Under the pieces are notes generated by a model. That model had not been told where the DNA came from. It saw nothing but the letters and a program-made list of their open reading frames with translations, and made no database searches. Below, one piece after another: positions 17,765 through 27,205 of a DNA stretch of 64,000 nucleotides. The DNA comes from Sphingomonas yantingensis (GTDB lineage Bacteria > Pseudomonadota > Alphaproteobacteria > Sphingomonadales > Sphingomonadaceae): assembly GCF_014199325.1 (NCBI RefSeq), contig NZ_JACIJJ010000004.1, forward strand, positions 62,001 to 126,000, read 5' to 3'. Every line of letters begins with the position of its first letter. Position 1 is the first letter of the stretch. The position numbers and the translations under genes were made by a program.

Positions 17765-19177
17765 TCAGCTGCTATAGTACATGTCGTACTCGACCGGGCT
17801 CGGCGTCGTCTCGAACCGGATCACGTCGGCCCACTTGATGTCGGCGTATGCCTCGATCTGGTCCTTGGTGAACACGTCGCCCTTCAGCAGATACTCATGG
17901 TCGTCCTGCAGCGCGATCAGCGCCTCGCGCAGTGAGCCGCAGACGGTGGGGACGTTGACCAGTTCGGCGGGCGGCAGATCGTAGAGGTTCTTGTCCATCG
18001 CCTCGCCCGGATGGATCTTGTTCTGGATGCCGTCGAGGCCCGCCATCAGGATCGCGGCATAGGCGAGATACGGATTGGCGAGCGCGTCGGGGAAGCGGAA
18101 CTCGACACGCTTCGACTTGGCGCCCGTGCCGTACGGGATGCGGCACGAGGCCGAGCGGTTGCGCGACGAATAGGCGAGGAGCACCGGCGCCTCGAACCCC
18201 GGCACCAGCCGCTTGTAGCTGTTGGTCGAGGGGTTGGTGAAGGCGTTGAGCGAGCGCGCATGCTTGATGACGCCGCCGATGAAGTAGAGGCACATGTCGC
18301 TGAGCCCGGCATAGCCGTCGCCCGCGAACAGCGGCTTCGAGCCTTCCCAGATCGAGAAATGCGTGTGCATGCCCGAGCCGTTGTCGTCCTTGATCGGCTT
18401 CGGCATGAACGTCGCCGACTTGCCGTACGCGTGCGCGACCTGGTGCACGACATACTTGTAGATCTGCATCCGGTCGGCGGTGGTGACGAGCGTGCCGAAG
18501 GTCAGGCCGAGCTCATGCTGCGCGGCGGCGACCTCATGATGATGCTTGTCGCAGGGCAGGCCCATTTCGAGCATGGTCGAGACCATCTCGCCGCGGATGT
18601 CGACCGCCGAATCGACCGGCGCGACGGGGAAATAGCCGCCCTTGGCACGCGGGCGGTGGCCCATGTTGCCGCCCTCATATTCCTTGGACGAATTGCCCGG
18701 CAGCTCGATGTCGTCGATCTTGTAGTAGCTCGACGAGTAGGTGTTCTCGAACCGCACGTCGTCGAACATGAAGAACTCGGCTTCGGGGCCGACATAGACG
18801 GTGTCGCCGATCCCCGTGGTCTTCACATACGCCTCGGCGCGCTTGGCGGTCGAGCGCGGGTCGCGCGCATAGAGCTCGCCGGTCGACGGCTCGACCACGT
18901 CGCAGAAGACGATGAGCATCGGTGTAGCCGAGAACGGGTCGGTATAGACCGCGTCGAGGTCGGGCTTCAGCACCATGTCGCTCTCGTTGATCGCCTTCCA
19001 CCCCTCGATCGAGGAGCCGTCGAACATCAAGCCGTCGGTCAGCTGGTCCTCGTCGAGCGCGGAGGCGACCATCGACAGGTGCTGCCACTTGCCCTTGGGG
19101 TCGGTGAAGCGCAGGTCGACCCACTCGATCTCCTCGTCATGGATGCGCTTCATGATCTTGGCGCCGTCGGTGGCCAT
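17765..19177 (-). CDS. glnA: Glutamine synthetase type I
   Basis: GlnA makes glutamine from glutamate, ammonia and ATP as a dodecamer in the cytoplasm. The protein has 470 residues. Signatures seen: FDGSSIEGW near residue 52, [14 protein letters not shown], the ATP-binding [16 protein letters not shown], and the adenylylation site NLYDLPP with its Tyr near residue 398, so GlnE-type regulation is expected. It follows glnB by 93 bases on the same strand, the standard alphaproteobacterial glnB-glnA unit. A terminator lies downstream. Confidence 0.98.
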   Translation of the reverse strand: MATDGAKIMKRIHDEEIEWVDLRFTDPKGKWQHLSMVASALDEDQLTDGLMFDGSSIEGWKAINESDMVLKPDLDAVYTDPFSATPMLIVFCDVVEPSTGELYARDPRSTAKRAEAYVKTTGIGDTVYVGPEAEFFMFDDVRFENTYSSSYYKIDDIELPGNSSKEYEGGNMGHRPRAKGGYFPVAPVDSAVDIRGEMVSTMLEMGLPCDKHHHEVAAAQHELGLTFGTLVTTADRMQIYKYVVHQVAHAYGKSATFMPKPIKDDNGSGMHTHFSIWEGSKPLFAGDGYAGLSDMCLYFIGGVIKHARSLNAFTNPSTNSYKRLVPGFEAPVLLAYSSRNRSASCRIPYGTGAKSKRVEFRFPDALANPYLAYAAILMAGLDGIQNKIHPGEAMDKNLYDLPPAELVNVPTVCGSLREALIALQDDHEYLLKGDVFTKDQIEAYADIKWADVIRFETTPSPVEYDMYYSS

Positions 19178-19270
19178 TCAAAGTCCCTTTCGTTCCAAAA
19201 AGTCACTCACGCGAATCGCGCAAGGAAATGTCGCGGGTCGATAACTCAAAAGCGTGTTTGCTGCGCCGCG

Positions 19271-19669
<399 letters not shown>

Positions 19670-19729
19670 TCAAGTGTGCCAGCCCGAAAACCGCGAAAAA
19701 TCGAGGTTTGCCTGATCGCCGCCTGCCCC

Positions 19730-19764
19730 AAAAGCGAGCATGCTGCGCAGCACTGCCCGCTTTT
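19730..19764 (-). terminator. Probable terminator of map
   Basis: Imperfect hairpin nine bases after the map stop: AAAAGCG (19730-19736) and CGCTTTT (19758-19764) flank an inner GCATGCTG/CAGCACTGC pairing. On the minus strand the stem is followed by CTTTTGG. Confidence 0.5.
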
Positions 19765-19772
19765 GCAGCAGG

Positions 19773-20600
19773 TCAGGCGTAGGGCGGCTGGTGCAGACCG
19801 GCGGGCGAGAGCGTGAAGATCTCGCACCCGTCCTCGGTGATGCCGATCGAATGCTCGAACTGCGCCGACAGGCTGCGGTCGCGCGTCACCGCCGTCCACC
19901 CGTCTTCGAGCAGCTTCACATCGGGGCGGCCAATGTTGATCATCGGCTCGATCGTGAAGATCATGCCGGGGCGCAGTTCGGGGCCCGTGCCGGGGCGGCC
20001 GACATGGACGACCTCGGGGGCGTCGTGAAACAGGCGGCCGACGCCGTGGCCGCAGAAATCGCGGACGACGCCGTAGCGGTGCTTCTCGGCGTGACGCTGA
20101 ATGACGTGGGCGACGTCGCCCATCGTGTTGCCGGGCTTCGCCTGCTCGATCCCGAGCATCAGGCATTCATAGGTCACGTCGACCAGCCGACGCGCCTTCA
20201 GCCCCACATCGCCGACCAGGTACATGCGGCTGGTATCGCCGTGCCAGCCATCGAGCAGCGGGGTTACATCGACGTTGACGATGTCGCCGTCCTTCAGGAT
20301 GCGATCCGACGGGATGCCGTGACAGACGACATGGTTGATCGAAATGCACGACGAGTGCGTGTAGCCGCGATAGCCGAGCGTCGCGGGCACCGCACCCGCC
20401 GCCAGCATCTTCGCCCGGATCGCGTCGTCGATCGTCCGCGTCTCGGTCCCCGGCACCATCAGTGGCACGATCGCGTCGAGGATCTCGGCGGCAAGGCGCC
20501 CGGCGCGGTGCATCCCCTCGAACGCATCGTGGCCATAGAGGTGGATGGCGCCGCTGCGCGACAGCGGCTGATCGGGGGCGACGGTCGCATATTCGGTCAT
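19773..20600 (-). CDS. map: Methionine aminopeptidase type I
   Basis: Removes the initiator methionine from nascent proteins using a dinuclear metal centre. The five ligands are visible in GDIVNVDVTPLLDGWHGDTSRMY (two Asp), GHGVGRLFHDAPEV (His), IFTIEPMI (Glu) and FEHSIGI-type context (Glu). His of GYTHSSCISINHVVCHG completes the active site. About 275 residues from the ATG at 20600 (MTEYATVAP); another in-frame ATG at 20612 with AAGGG two bases before it cannot be excluded. Divergent from the CinA-like gene with about 64 bases between. Confidence 0.95.
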   Translation of the reverse strand: MTEYATVAPDQPLSRSGAIHLYGHDAFEGMHRAGRLAAEILDAIVPLMVPGTETRTIDDAIRAKMLAAGAVPATLGYRGYTHSSCISINHVVCHGIPSDRILKDGDIVNVDVTPLLDGWHGDTSRMYLVGDVGLKARRLVDVTYECLMLGIEQAKPGNTMGDVAHVIQRHAEKHRYGVVRDFCGHGVGRLFHDAPEVVHVGRPGTGPELRPGMIFTIEPMINIGRPDVKLLEDGWTAVTRDRSLSAQFEHSIGITEDGCEIFTLSPAGLHQPPYA

Positions 20601-20664
20601 GGGCGGCGACATAGCCCTTCGACGGGGGATTTGCGAGGGGGCGCCGCCGCGCTATGCCCCGGCC

Positions 20665-21438
20665 ATGAGCGAGCGCATCTGGACGGCCGGCATCGTGGTG
20701 ATCGGCGACGAAATCCTGTCAGGCCGAACGCAGGACAAGAACATCGCGCAAATCGCGACGTGGCTGAACGTGCAGGGCATCCGCCTGTCCGAAGCGCGGG
20801 TGGTGTCCGACCGCGAGGAAGCGATCGTCGAGGCGGTGAACGCGATCCGGCAGCGCTGCGACTATTGCTTCACGACCGGGGGCATCGGGCCGACGCATGA
20901 CGACATCACCGTCGATGCGATCGCAGTGGCGCTGGGCGTCGAGGTCGTGGTGCACCCGGAGGCGCGCGCGGTGCTCGAAAAATATTACCAGACGCGCGGC
21001 GGGCTGACCGAGGCGCGGCTCCGCATGGCGCGGGTGCCGGACGGCGCCGACCTGATCGTCAACCGCGTGTCGGGCGCGCCCGGCATCCGCCACGGCAACA
21101 TCTTCATCCTGGCCGGCGTGCCGCACATCACCGCGGGGATGCTCGATGCGCTGACCGGCACCTTGGAGGGCGGTCGGCCCGTCGTTGCGCGTACCATCGG
21201 TTGCTGGGTGGCCGAGAGCGAGGTCGCCGACCTCCTTCGCACCACCGAGCGCGACTATCGCGGCGACGGGGCCGAAGCGGGCGTCGCGATCGGCAGCTAC
21301 CCCTTCTTTCGCGAGGGGCGGACGGGTGCGAATTTCGTCGTGCGCGGTACCGATCCGGTGGTGGTCGATGCGTGTCTCGCGGCGCTGACCGCCGGGCTGG
21401 AAGCCGCCGGCCGCGACGTGACCGACGGCGGCATCTGA
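20665..21438 (+). CDS. CinA-like molybdopterin-binding domain protein
   Basis: 257-residue protein consisting of a MoaB/Mog-like (MoCF) domain as in the N-terminal half of CinA. It contains AGIVVIGDEILSGRTQDKN, the nucleotide/molybdopterin-binding FTTGGIGPTHDDIT and a C-terminal extension ending EAAGRDVTDGG. The C-terminal nicotinamide-nucleotide deamidase domain of CinA is absent, so this is the stand-alone COG1058 type. In CinA this domain is an ADP-ribose pyrophosphatase, but the activity of short homologues is uncertain. The decayed ugd copy begins 22 bases after its stop on the other strand. Confidence 0.87.
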   Translation: MSERIWTAGIVVIGDEILSGRTQDKNIAQIATWLNVQGIRLSEARVVSDREEAIVEAVNAIRQRCDYCFTTGGIGPTHDDITVDAIAVALGVEVVVHPEARAVLEKYYQTRGGLTEARLRMARVPDGADLIVNRVSGAPGIRHGNIFILAGVPHITAGMLDALTGTLEGGRPVVARTIGCWVAESEVADLLRTTERDYRGDGAEAGVAIGSYPFFREGRTGANFVVRGTDPVVVDACLAALTAGLEAAGRDVTDGGI

Positions 21439-21460
21439 CCTGTCCGACGCTGTCGTCCTG

Positions 21461-21970
21461 CTGGCGGCCGGTGCTGACGTAGCCAAACCCCTCAGCCGCC
21501 ACGAGGTCGAGTGCGTGGAACGCAGCGTCTTCGGTAACGATGACCAAGGCCGCGCCACCCTCGGCCGCATCAAAGGCTGAGGTTGAGCAGGCTACGCCGT
21601 AGAGCATCGGGCGCGCCGCTCCCATCCGCTCGGGGTTGTAGGCGCGGATCGTCGCGCCCCTGTCCTGAAGCGCCGGGATGATCGCGATCGACGGTGCCTT
21701 GCGCATGTCTTCGGTGTCGGGCTTGAAGGTGAGGTCGAGGATGGCGACCGTCTTGCCGTGCACGTCGCCGCCCATCGCGGCGATGACCTTTCACGCCATC
21801 AGCGTGTCGCTGACGGCATTCATCGTTCGATCAGCCTGTGCGGTCTTGATCGGCGCAAACCTGTCCGTCGGGAAGCATGCGCCGCTATCGCCCGGGCCGC
21901 GGTGTAGAGGTTGGGCGCCGATTGGGTCGTCGGGGCCGATGCCGCGCGACGCCTTCTGCACGTCGGCACC
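21461..21970 (-). pseudogene. Decayed UDP-glucose 6-dehydrogenase fragment
   Basis: The minus strand carries a broken relative of the intact ugd at 61703-63004. From 21970 down it reads GADVQKASRGIG, IGAQPLHRGPGDSGACFPTD and IKTAQ, matching the C-terminal half of Ugd (GADVQDVARGIG, HAGPGYGGSCFPKD). An in-frame TGA at 21791-21793 follows TLMA, where the intact gene has RAMGRK. It resumes with KVIAAMGGDVHGKTVAIL and LTFKPDTEDMRKAPSIAII. After HALDLVA about 25 residues are deleted and it ends near GFGYVSTGR. The catalytic Cys is kept, but the NAD-binding half is missing. Nothing recognisable is seen in 21971-22188. Confidence 0.8.
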
Positions 21971-22188
21971 TGAAGAGGACCGGCGTCTTGTCAAGATAGA
22001 GCGTGCGATCGATCTAATCCATCGGGCCGCGCAAACGCTTGTCCTCGATGCCGGTGAACGGACTTCGGCCTTAGCTACGGTGCCGGCAAGGTTGATGGGA
22101 AAGGATAGGCATACGGCTGCGACATTCTTTGCAGCCCGCTGCGCCGCGCGCCGGTGTCTGACAAGTGACAAGCGGGCAGTGGCAATGA

Positions 22189-22217
22189 GAAAAAAAAGGC
22201 ATCCGCTTGAGGATGCC
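22189..22217 (-). terminator. Rho-independent terminator of the 17-codon transcript
   Basis: Stem GGCATCC/GGATGCC (22198-22204 and 22211-22217) with a six-base loop, followed on the minus strand by a run of eight T. A textbook intrinsic terminator. The only candidate transcript feeding it comes from the 17-codon ORF at 22353. Confidence 0.85.
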
Positions 22218-22252
22218 GTCAACACAGCCGTATTTTACTAGGCGGTGGAAGG

Positions 22253-22285
22253 CTCGGATCGACCCGACAAGCGCATCGATCCGAG
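22253..22285 (-). repeat. Perfect 10-bp hairpin in the 17-codon transcript
   Basis: CTCGGATCGA (22253-22262) and TCGATCCGAG (22276-22285), perfect arms with a 13-base loop. It lies between the stop of the 17-aa ORF and the terminator, so the transcript would carry two stable stems. Suggests a structured small RNA or a strongly folded 3' region. Confidence 0.5.
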
Positions 22286-22299
22286 ACCGTTTCAGGAAT

Positions 22300-22353
22300 T
22301 CAGAACGGACGAATGGTTTCGCCGTACACTTCCCGGAACAGGACGTCGTACAT
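22300..22353 (-). CDS. 17-residue peptide ORF with strong RBS
   Basis: ATG at 22353 preceded by GGGAG with a seven-base A-rich spacer, an ideal RBS. The peptide is MYDVLFREVYGETIRPF. An AT-rich stretch (TTAATTATCCATTAAC on the minus strand, about 22395-22410) could hold a promoter. A 10-bp hairpin and an intrinsic terminator follow within 110 bases, giving a transcript of roughly 200 nt. It is not PqqA-like in spacing and no modifying enzyme is adjacent. It could be a leader peptide, a small regulatory protein or part of a dual-function RNA. Confidence 0.5.
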   Translation of the reverse strand: MYDVLFREVYGETIRPF

Positions 22354-22507
22354 GTTTTTTCTCCCAGCGGGGTCGTTACGCCCCGCGCCAAGAGTTAATG
22401 GATAATTAACCGCTCAACAAGCGAGTTTTCGATGCCTAATCAGGATCATTGTTGGACGGTCGCGCGGTTAACCGGTTGGCAACGGCTCTTGCCTAAACCG
22501 GCAAAAG

Positions 22508-23818
22508 ATGCCGCCAGACGCCCTTTCCGCGATCACCGCACCGTCCGCCGCTCATAGCGGCATGGCTGTGGCTGGCCTGCCTGCCTGGCAGCTTCTGCTG
22601 CTGGCGGAGATCGTCAATTTCGGGGCGCTGCGTCGCCACCTCGGCCGGTCTCGCGCCGACTTTCTTGCCGAGGATGTCGCCGCGATCATGGCGCGTCAGT
22701 TGCCGGGTGCGCGCGTCCTGCCGGTCGGCCGGTCGACGCTGGAAATCGCGTTCGAGGGCGCGCTGCCGACCGATGCCGACTCGGCGATCAGCCGGCTGCG
22801 AGAATGCTTCGCGCTGCCGCTCGACATCGACGGTGAAAAGCATTCGCTCGAACTGCTTCTGGCCGGGGCGGCGATGCCCAGTCATGAGCGCGACGACGTC
22901 CGACTTGCGGAGGCGGCCGAGGCCGCGCTCGGCCAGGCGCGCGCCGACCAGCGAGACGTAGTCCGCGATCTCAGCCGGATTGAGCACGCCTATGACCGCC
23001 TGTCGCTGATGCGCGACCTGTCAAAGGCGATCGGCAATGGCGAGATCTTTCTCCAGTATCAGCCCAAGGTCCATCTGCGCCGGCAGGAGATCGTCAGCGT
23101 CGAGGCGCTGGTGCGCTGGCAGCATCCGCAGCGGGGCCTTATCCTGCCGGGCGATTTCATTCCGCTGGCCGAGGAATCCGGCAAGATCGGCGCGCTGACG
23201 CTCTGGACGATCCGCCAGGCGATCGCCGACCAGCAGGTGCTGGCCGAATCGGGGCACGACATCCCGATCTTCGTCAACATCTCGGGCTTGCTGCTCGCCG
23301 ATGCGGAGTTCGTCGATCAGGTGTGCACGATGGTGCGCGGCGTCGCGGCAAAGGTCGGGTTCGAGATTACCGAGACCGCGGTGATCCGCGATCCCGAATG
23401 TGCGATCCGGCATCTGCGCATGTTCGCCGATATCGGCGTGACGCTGGCGATCGACGATTACGGCGCCGGTCTGTCGAGCCTGGCCTATCTGAAGCAGTTG
23501 CCCGCGCGCGAGCTCAAGATCGACAAGATGTTCGTCCTCGAACTGACCAGCAGCAACCGCGACCCGCTGATCGTCCGTTCGACCATCGACCTGGCGCACG
23601 CACTCGACATGGAAGTGACGGCCGAGGGCGTCGAAACGCCCGCGGCGATGGCGCTGCTCAGCGTCATGGGATGCGACATGGCGCAAGGCTTTCTCATCAG
23701 CCGGCCGATCGCGATCGGCGCGATGCGTCAGTTCCTGGACGAGGGGCGGCATCTGACCGCGACCGCTGCGATGCGGCCCAGCTTCGGCCGGCCCGAAAGC
23801 TTCTGGAAGCGCGCCTGA
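22508..23818 (+). CDS. EAL-domain cyclic-di-GMP phosphodiesterase
   Basis: 436 residues. Residues about 30-150 resemble a shortened, degenerate GGDEF-like sensor region (no GGDEF motif). From about residue 170 there is a complete EAL domain: VSVEALVRWQHP (EAL signature), FVNISG, FEITETAV, LAIDDYGAGLSSLAYL (loop 6 DDFG-type), LKIDKMFV and VTAEGVET. All metal- and base-binding residues I can place are kept, so hydrolysis of cyclic-di-GMP to pGpG is expected. No transmembrane helix is clear. Start uncertain: ATG at 22508 has no RBS and 22562 is possible. It is followed by a histidine kinase and response regulator. Confidence 0.87.
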   Translation: MPPDALSAITAPSAAHSGMAVAGLPAWQLLLLAEIVNFGALRRHLGRSRADFLAEDVAAIMARQLPGARVLPVGRSTLEIAFEGALPTDADSAISRLRECFALPLDIDGEKHSLELLLAGAAMPSHERDDVRLAEAAEAALGQARADQRDVVRDLSRIEHAYDRLSLMRDLSKAIGNGEIFLQYQPKVHLRRQEIVSVEALVRWQHPQRGLILPGDFIPLAEESGKIGALTLWTIRQAIADQQVLAESGHDIPIFVNISGLLLADAEFVDQVCTMVRGVAAKVGFEITETAVIRDPECAIRHLRMFADIGVTLAIDDYGAGLSSLAYLKQLPARELKIDKMFVLELTSSNRDPLIVRSTIDLAHALDMEVTAEGVETPAAMALLSVMGCDMAQGFLISRPIAIGAMRQFLDEGRHLTATAAMRPSFGRPESFWKRA

Positions 23819-23865
23819 CGCCGATGTTGACCGGACCGCAAGGTTTTGCGGTCTATCATCAGCTC

Positions 23866-26373
23866 ATGCGTGCGTTTTCTCGGCTAATCCTGATCGTGGT
23901 TGCAGCCTGTCCGCAATATCTGGCGGCCCAATCGACGACACCGTCGTTTTCGGAATCCCTGAAAACGACACTCGCCGCCGCACGTGCGACGATGTTGACG
24001 GACCCGGCGCGTGCCTATCACGAGGCGCAGCGAGCCGAGCAGGCAGCGATTGGAATTTCCGACACCCAGCAGCGTCTGGTCGGTCTTGCCAATGCGCGGT
24101 GGCTGGGCAGCGAGGCCCTGGTTCGGCTCAACCGCGCTGCCGCCGCGGCGGGGCTGGTCGACAATGCGAGGTCCCTTGCCAGGGCGACGAGCGAGCTCAA
24201 GCTGCTCGGCGACATAGAGCTGACCCGAGGAAGCGTATTTGCCTATGAAGTCAGGGTCGCTGATGCGCTCAGGGCTTATCAGACCGCGCACGCTACGTTT
24301 ATCCGCGCGAACGATCTCCGCGGGCAGGCGATTGCGCTGCAAAGCATCGCCAATCTCTACACCGATGGTCGCGATTTTGCGAATGCCGAGCGCTATTACC
24401 GCCAGGCTGAGGAAGCGTTTCCCGACGATCCCGTACTGACGCTTGCCCTTTACAATAATAGAGCGACCGCGCTCATCACCCAGGAGCGCTATTCCGAGGC
24501 GGTGGTCGAGCTAGAACGCGCGCTGCGGTTGGCACGGCAGCGTGGAATCATCCCTCTACAGGCGCGAATTCTCGGGAATCTCGCCAATGCTTACATCGAA
24601 TTAGGCCAGCTGTCGCGTGGCGAGCTGATGTTGCACGAGGCGTTGCCGCTAATTGCGCGGGACGAAGGTCGATCGGCGCGTTTGCAGATCGAAAGCGTCG
24701 TGGCGCAGTTGGCATTGCAACGGGGCAATACAGCGGGCGCGATGCGTCGGATTGCGCCGCTATTCGCAGGCGTCAACTTGGCAACGACCAGCGCCAGCTT
24801 TCGCGACGCTCACGTCATCGCCTACGAAGTGTACAAGGCCAGCGGCGAGACCGCGCTGGCGCTCGCGCATCTTCAGGCCCTGCGCCGGCTGACCGACGAA
24901 GAGACGCGGCTTGCTGCGTCCACGAATACCGCGCTGATGGCGGCGCGGTTCGACTTCGCCAATCAGGAACTGCGCATCGCTCGGCTGAAGGCCGAGGAGT
25001 TGCGCGCCAGCGTGGCGTTCGAAAGGTCGCGCGCGCAGTTCCAGCGGACGCTGACCATCGGCGTGGTCGGCGGTGCGATCGTCATCGTCGGGCTGCTCAG
25101 CTTCGGCATCGTGACGCTTCGTCGCAGCCGCAATCAGGTCCGCGCCGCCAATATCGACCTCGAGGCCTCGAACATCGCGCTCGGCAAGGCGCTCGCCGCC
25201 AAGACCGAGTTCCTGGCGACGACCAGCCACGAGATCCGCACGCCGCTGAACGGCATTCTGGGCATGGCACAGGTGATGCTGGCCGATCGCGCGCTGCCGC
25301 CGGCACAGCGCGAGCGCGTGCAGGTGGTCCACGGTGCGGGCCTGACGATGCGCGCGCTGGTCGACGACATTCTCGACGTGGCCAAGATGGAAACGGGGCA
25401 TCTGACCGTCGCGCCAGCGCCCGTCGATCTTCGCGCGCTCCTGAGCGAGATCGCGCGGATGTGGGCGGAGCAGGCGCGGACCAAGGGACTGGCTTTCGAG
25501 CTCGACATCGCCGATGCGCCGCGCTGGATCGTCACCGATGCCGGGCGTCTGCGCCAGGTGGCCTTCAATCTTCTGGGCAACGCGATGAAGTTCACCCAGG
25601 CCGGCGCGATCGGGCTGAGCGTGCGGGCGATCGACGGGGGACAGCGTTTCACCCTTGCGGTCCGCGATACCGGGATCGGCATTCCGGCGCACAAGCACGA
25701 GGATATCTTCGAATCTTTTCGCCAGGCCGATTCGACCACCACGCGAGAGTTCGGGGGTACGGGCCTCGGCCTTACCATCTGTCGCAATCTGGCGCGCGCG
25801 CTGGGGGGCGACATCGCCGTGGCGAGTCGCGAGGGGGAGGGGTCGGTCTTCACCGTCACGCTCCCGCTGGTCGAGGCCGACGCACAGGCCGAGGTCGCGG
25901 CGGAGACCGGCGCGGGCGGCCTGGTGATCCTCGAGCGCAATCCGATCGCGCGGGCGATGCTGAAGACCGTGCTGGCCCCGCGCGGGGCCGAGATGGCGCT
26001 CGCCGACAATCTGGTCGATGCGCTCGCCCGGTTGCCGGGTGCCGACCGTATCCTGGCCGACGCGGCGACGCTGGGCGAGGACGATCCGACGCGGTTGGCG
26101 GCGGCCGCGCGGCTGGCGGCGGCGGCGGCGGAACAGGGGGCGCTCGCCTTTGTTCTCTGGAAAGAACCGGACGCAGCGATCGTCCGGCGGATCGAGGAGA
26201 TGGACGCGATGACGCTCATCGAGAAGCCGATCGCAGGACCCGCGCTCGCCGAGCGCCTATTTGGGGTGCAGTCGGGCGATCCACCCCTTGTCACCGAGGC
26301 GGCTTGGGCAGATAGCACGCTCATGGTCGCAAACCTTATCCGTAACGATCGTCAGCCGGATAACCGGCGATGA
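23866..26373 (+). CDS. TPR-sensor hybrid-type histidine kinase with degenerate receiver
   Basis: 835 residues from the ATG at 23866, chosen because a signal peptide starts there (MRAFSRLILIVVAACPQYLAAQ); an upstream ATG at 23824 is possible. A periplasmic TPR-like region (about 30-390, for example FANAERYYRQAEEAFPDDP) precedes one transmembrane helix (about 396-418). HisKA has the phosphorylated His near 455 in ATTSHEIRTPLNG. HATPase boxes are LLGNAMKF, DTGIGIP and GTGLGLTI. A receiver-like C-terminus (about 685-805) keeps the IEKP lysine but has lost the acidic pocket and phospho-Asp. It overlaps the next gene by ATGA. Output probably passes to the separate receiver protein. Confidence 0.9.
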   Translation: MRAFSRLILIVVAACPQYLAAQSTTPSFSESLKTTLAAARATMLTDPARAYHEAQRAEQAAIGISDTQQRLVGLANARWLGSEALVRLNRAAAAAGLVDNARSLARATSELKLLGDIELTRGSVFAYEVRVADALRAYQTAHATFIRANDLRGQAIALQSIANLYTDGRDFANAERYYRQAEEAFPDDPVLTLALYNNRATALITQERYSEAVVELERALRLARQRGIIPLQARILGNLANAYIELGQLSRGELMLHEALPLIARDEGRSARLQIESVVAQLALQRGNTAGAMRRIAPLFAGVNLATTSASFRDAHVIAYEVYKASGETALALAHLQALRRLTDEETRLAASTNTALMAARFDFANQELRIARLKAEELRASVAFERSRAQFQRTLTIGVVGGAIVIVGLLSFGIVTLRRSRNQVRAANIDLEASNIALGKALAAKTEFLATTSHEIRTPLNGILGMAQVMLADRALPPAQRERVQVVHGAGLTMRALVDDILDVAKMETGHLTVAPAPVDLRALLSEIARMWAEQARTKGLAFELDIADAPRWIVTDAGRLRQVAFNLLGNAMKFTQAGAIGLSVRAIDGGQRFTLAVRDTGIGIPAHKHEDIFESFRQADSTTTREFGGTGLGLTICRNLARALGGDIAVASREGEGSVFTVTLPLVEADAQAEVAAETGAGGLVILERNPIARAMLKTVLAPRGAEMALADNLVDALARLPGADRILADAATLGEDDPTRLAAAARLAAAAAEQGALAFVLWKEPDAAIVRRIEEMDAMTLIEKPIAGPALAERLFGVQSGDPPLVTEAAWADSTLMVANLIRNDRQPDNRR

Positions 26374-26762
26374 ACGTGCTTTTCATCGAGGATGACGCCA
26401 TGAACCGGCGCGTCGTCCGCGATATGCTCGATGTCGCCGGGGCGCAAATGGCGGAGGCGGATCGAGCGGAGGCGGGGCTCGCCCGCATCGATGCTGAGGA
26501 GTTCGACGTGATCCTGGTCGATCTGAGGATGCCGGGCATCGATGGGTTCGAGACCATCGAGCGGATCCGGTCGCGCTGCGATTCCAAGCGCGACCTGCCG
26601 ATCATCGTCGTCACGGCCGACACCGCCCCCGACCTCACCGAACGCTGCAAGCGGCTTGGCGCAGACGAGGTGCTGTTCAAGCCGGTAGCGATGGATTCGC
26701 TGTTCGACGCGATCGGCCGCATCCTGGCCACGCGTCCGGGCGAAACCAACGTCCTCATCTGA
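26370..26762 (+). CDS. Single-domain response regulator
   Basis: CheY-like receiver of 130 residues with no output domain. The acidic pocket is IEDD near the start, the phosphoacceptor is Asp51 in ILVDLRMPGIDGFE, the switch Thr is in VVTADTA and the Lys is in LFKPV. It overlaps the kinase stop (ATGA), so it is the likely partner and replaces the kinase's degenerate receiver. Protein-protein output, perhaps towards the EAL protein encoded upstream, is inferred. Confidence 0.92.
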   Translation: MNVLFIEDDAMNRRVVRDMLDVAGAQMAEADRAEAGLARIDAEEFDVILVDLRMPGIDGFETIERIRSRCDSKRDLPIIVVTADTAPDLTERCKRLGADEVLFKPVAMDSLFDAIGRILATRPGETNVLI

Positions 26763-26888
26763 CCTCAACCATGGTCTGCGATGCTTGAAATCGCTTCCCA
26801 ACGCGCGTAAGGGGCGCGCAACGTACGAAGGGGGTCCTTCGGCGAACCCTACGCCATTGGCTTGAGAAGTTTGGAGCAAGACGGACTT

Positions 26889-27095
26889 ATGCAGATCATC
26901 GTTCGCGACAACAATGTCGACCAGGCGCTGCGGGCGCTTAAGAAGAAGCTGCAGCGTGAGGGCGTCTATCGCGAGATGAAGCTGCGTCGTCACTACGAGA
27001 AGCCGAGCGAGAAGCGTGCTCGCGAGCGCGCCGCCGCTGTCCGCCGCGCGCGCAAGCTCGAGCGCAAGCGCCTGGAGCGCGACGGCGCCCGGTAA
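26889..27095 (+). CDS. rpsU: Small ribosomal subunit protein bS21
   Basis: 68 residues beginning [20 protein letters not shown] and ending in a strongly basic helix ([17 protein letters not shown]). This is the normal size and sequence for alphaproteobacterial bS21, which sits near the 3' end of 16S rRNA and helps initiation. The ATG at 26889 is used; the open frame extends a few codons upstream without support. Followed within seven bases by a strong terminator. Confidence 0.97.
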   Translation: MQIIVRDNNVDQALRALKKKLQREGVYREMKLRRHYEKPSEKRARERAAAVRRARKLERKRLERDGAR

Positions 27096-27101
27096 GTGAT
27101 C

Positions 27102-27131
27102 CGGCCGGCCCCGTAACGGGCCGGCCGTTTT
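27102..27131 (+). terminator. Rho-independent terminator of rpsU
   Basis: Perfect 10-bp GC stem (27102-27111 with 27118-27127), six-base loop, then TTTT. Begins seven bases after the rpsU stop. Confidence 0.88.
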
Positions 27132-27205
27132 GATTCGGCATCCCGCGGCGGCGCTTCGCCCGTCCGCGACCTTGCACCATCTGTCTTTCAGGAACTCGTA
27201 GTCCC

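Noticed and set aside
21678..22241. 187-codon plus-strand ORF
   Set aside because: Antisense to the decayed ugd fragment, no RBS or recognisable domain.
22300..22353. PqqA-like redox cofactor precursor
   Set aside because: The peptide has E-x-Y instead of the E-x-x-x-Y spacing and no pqq genes are near.
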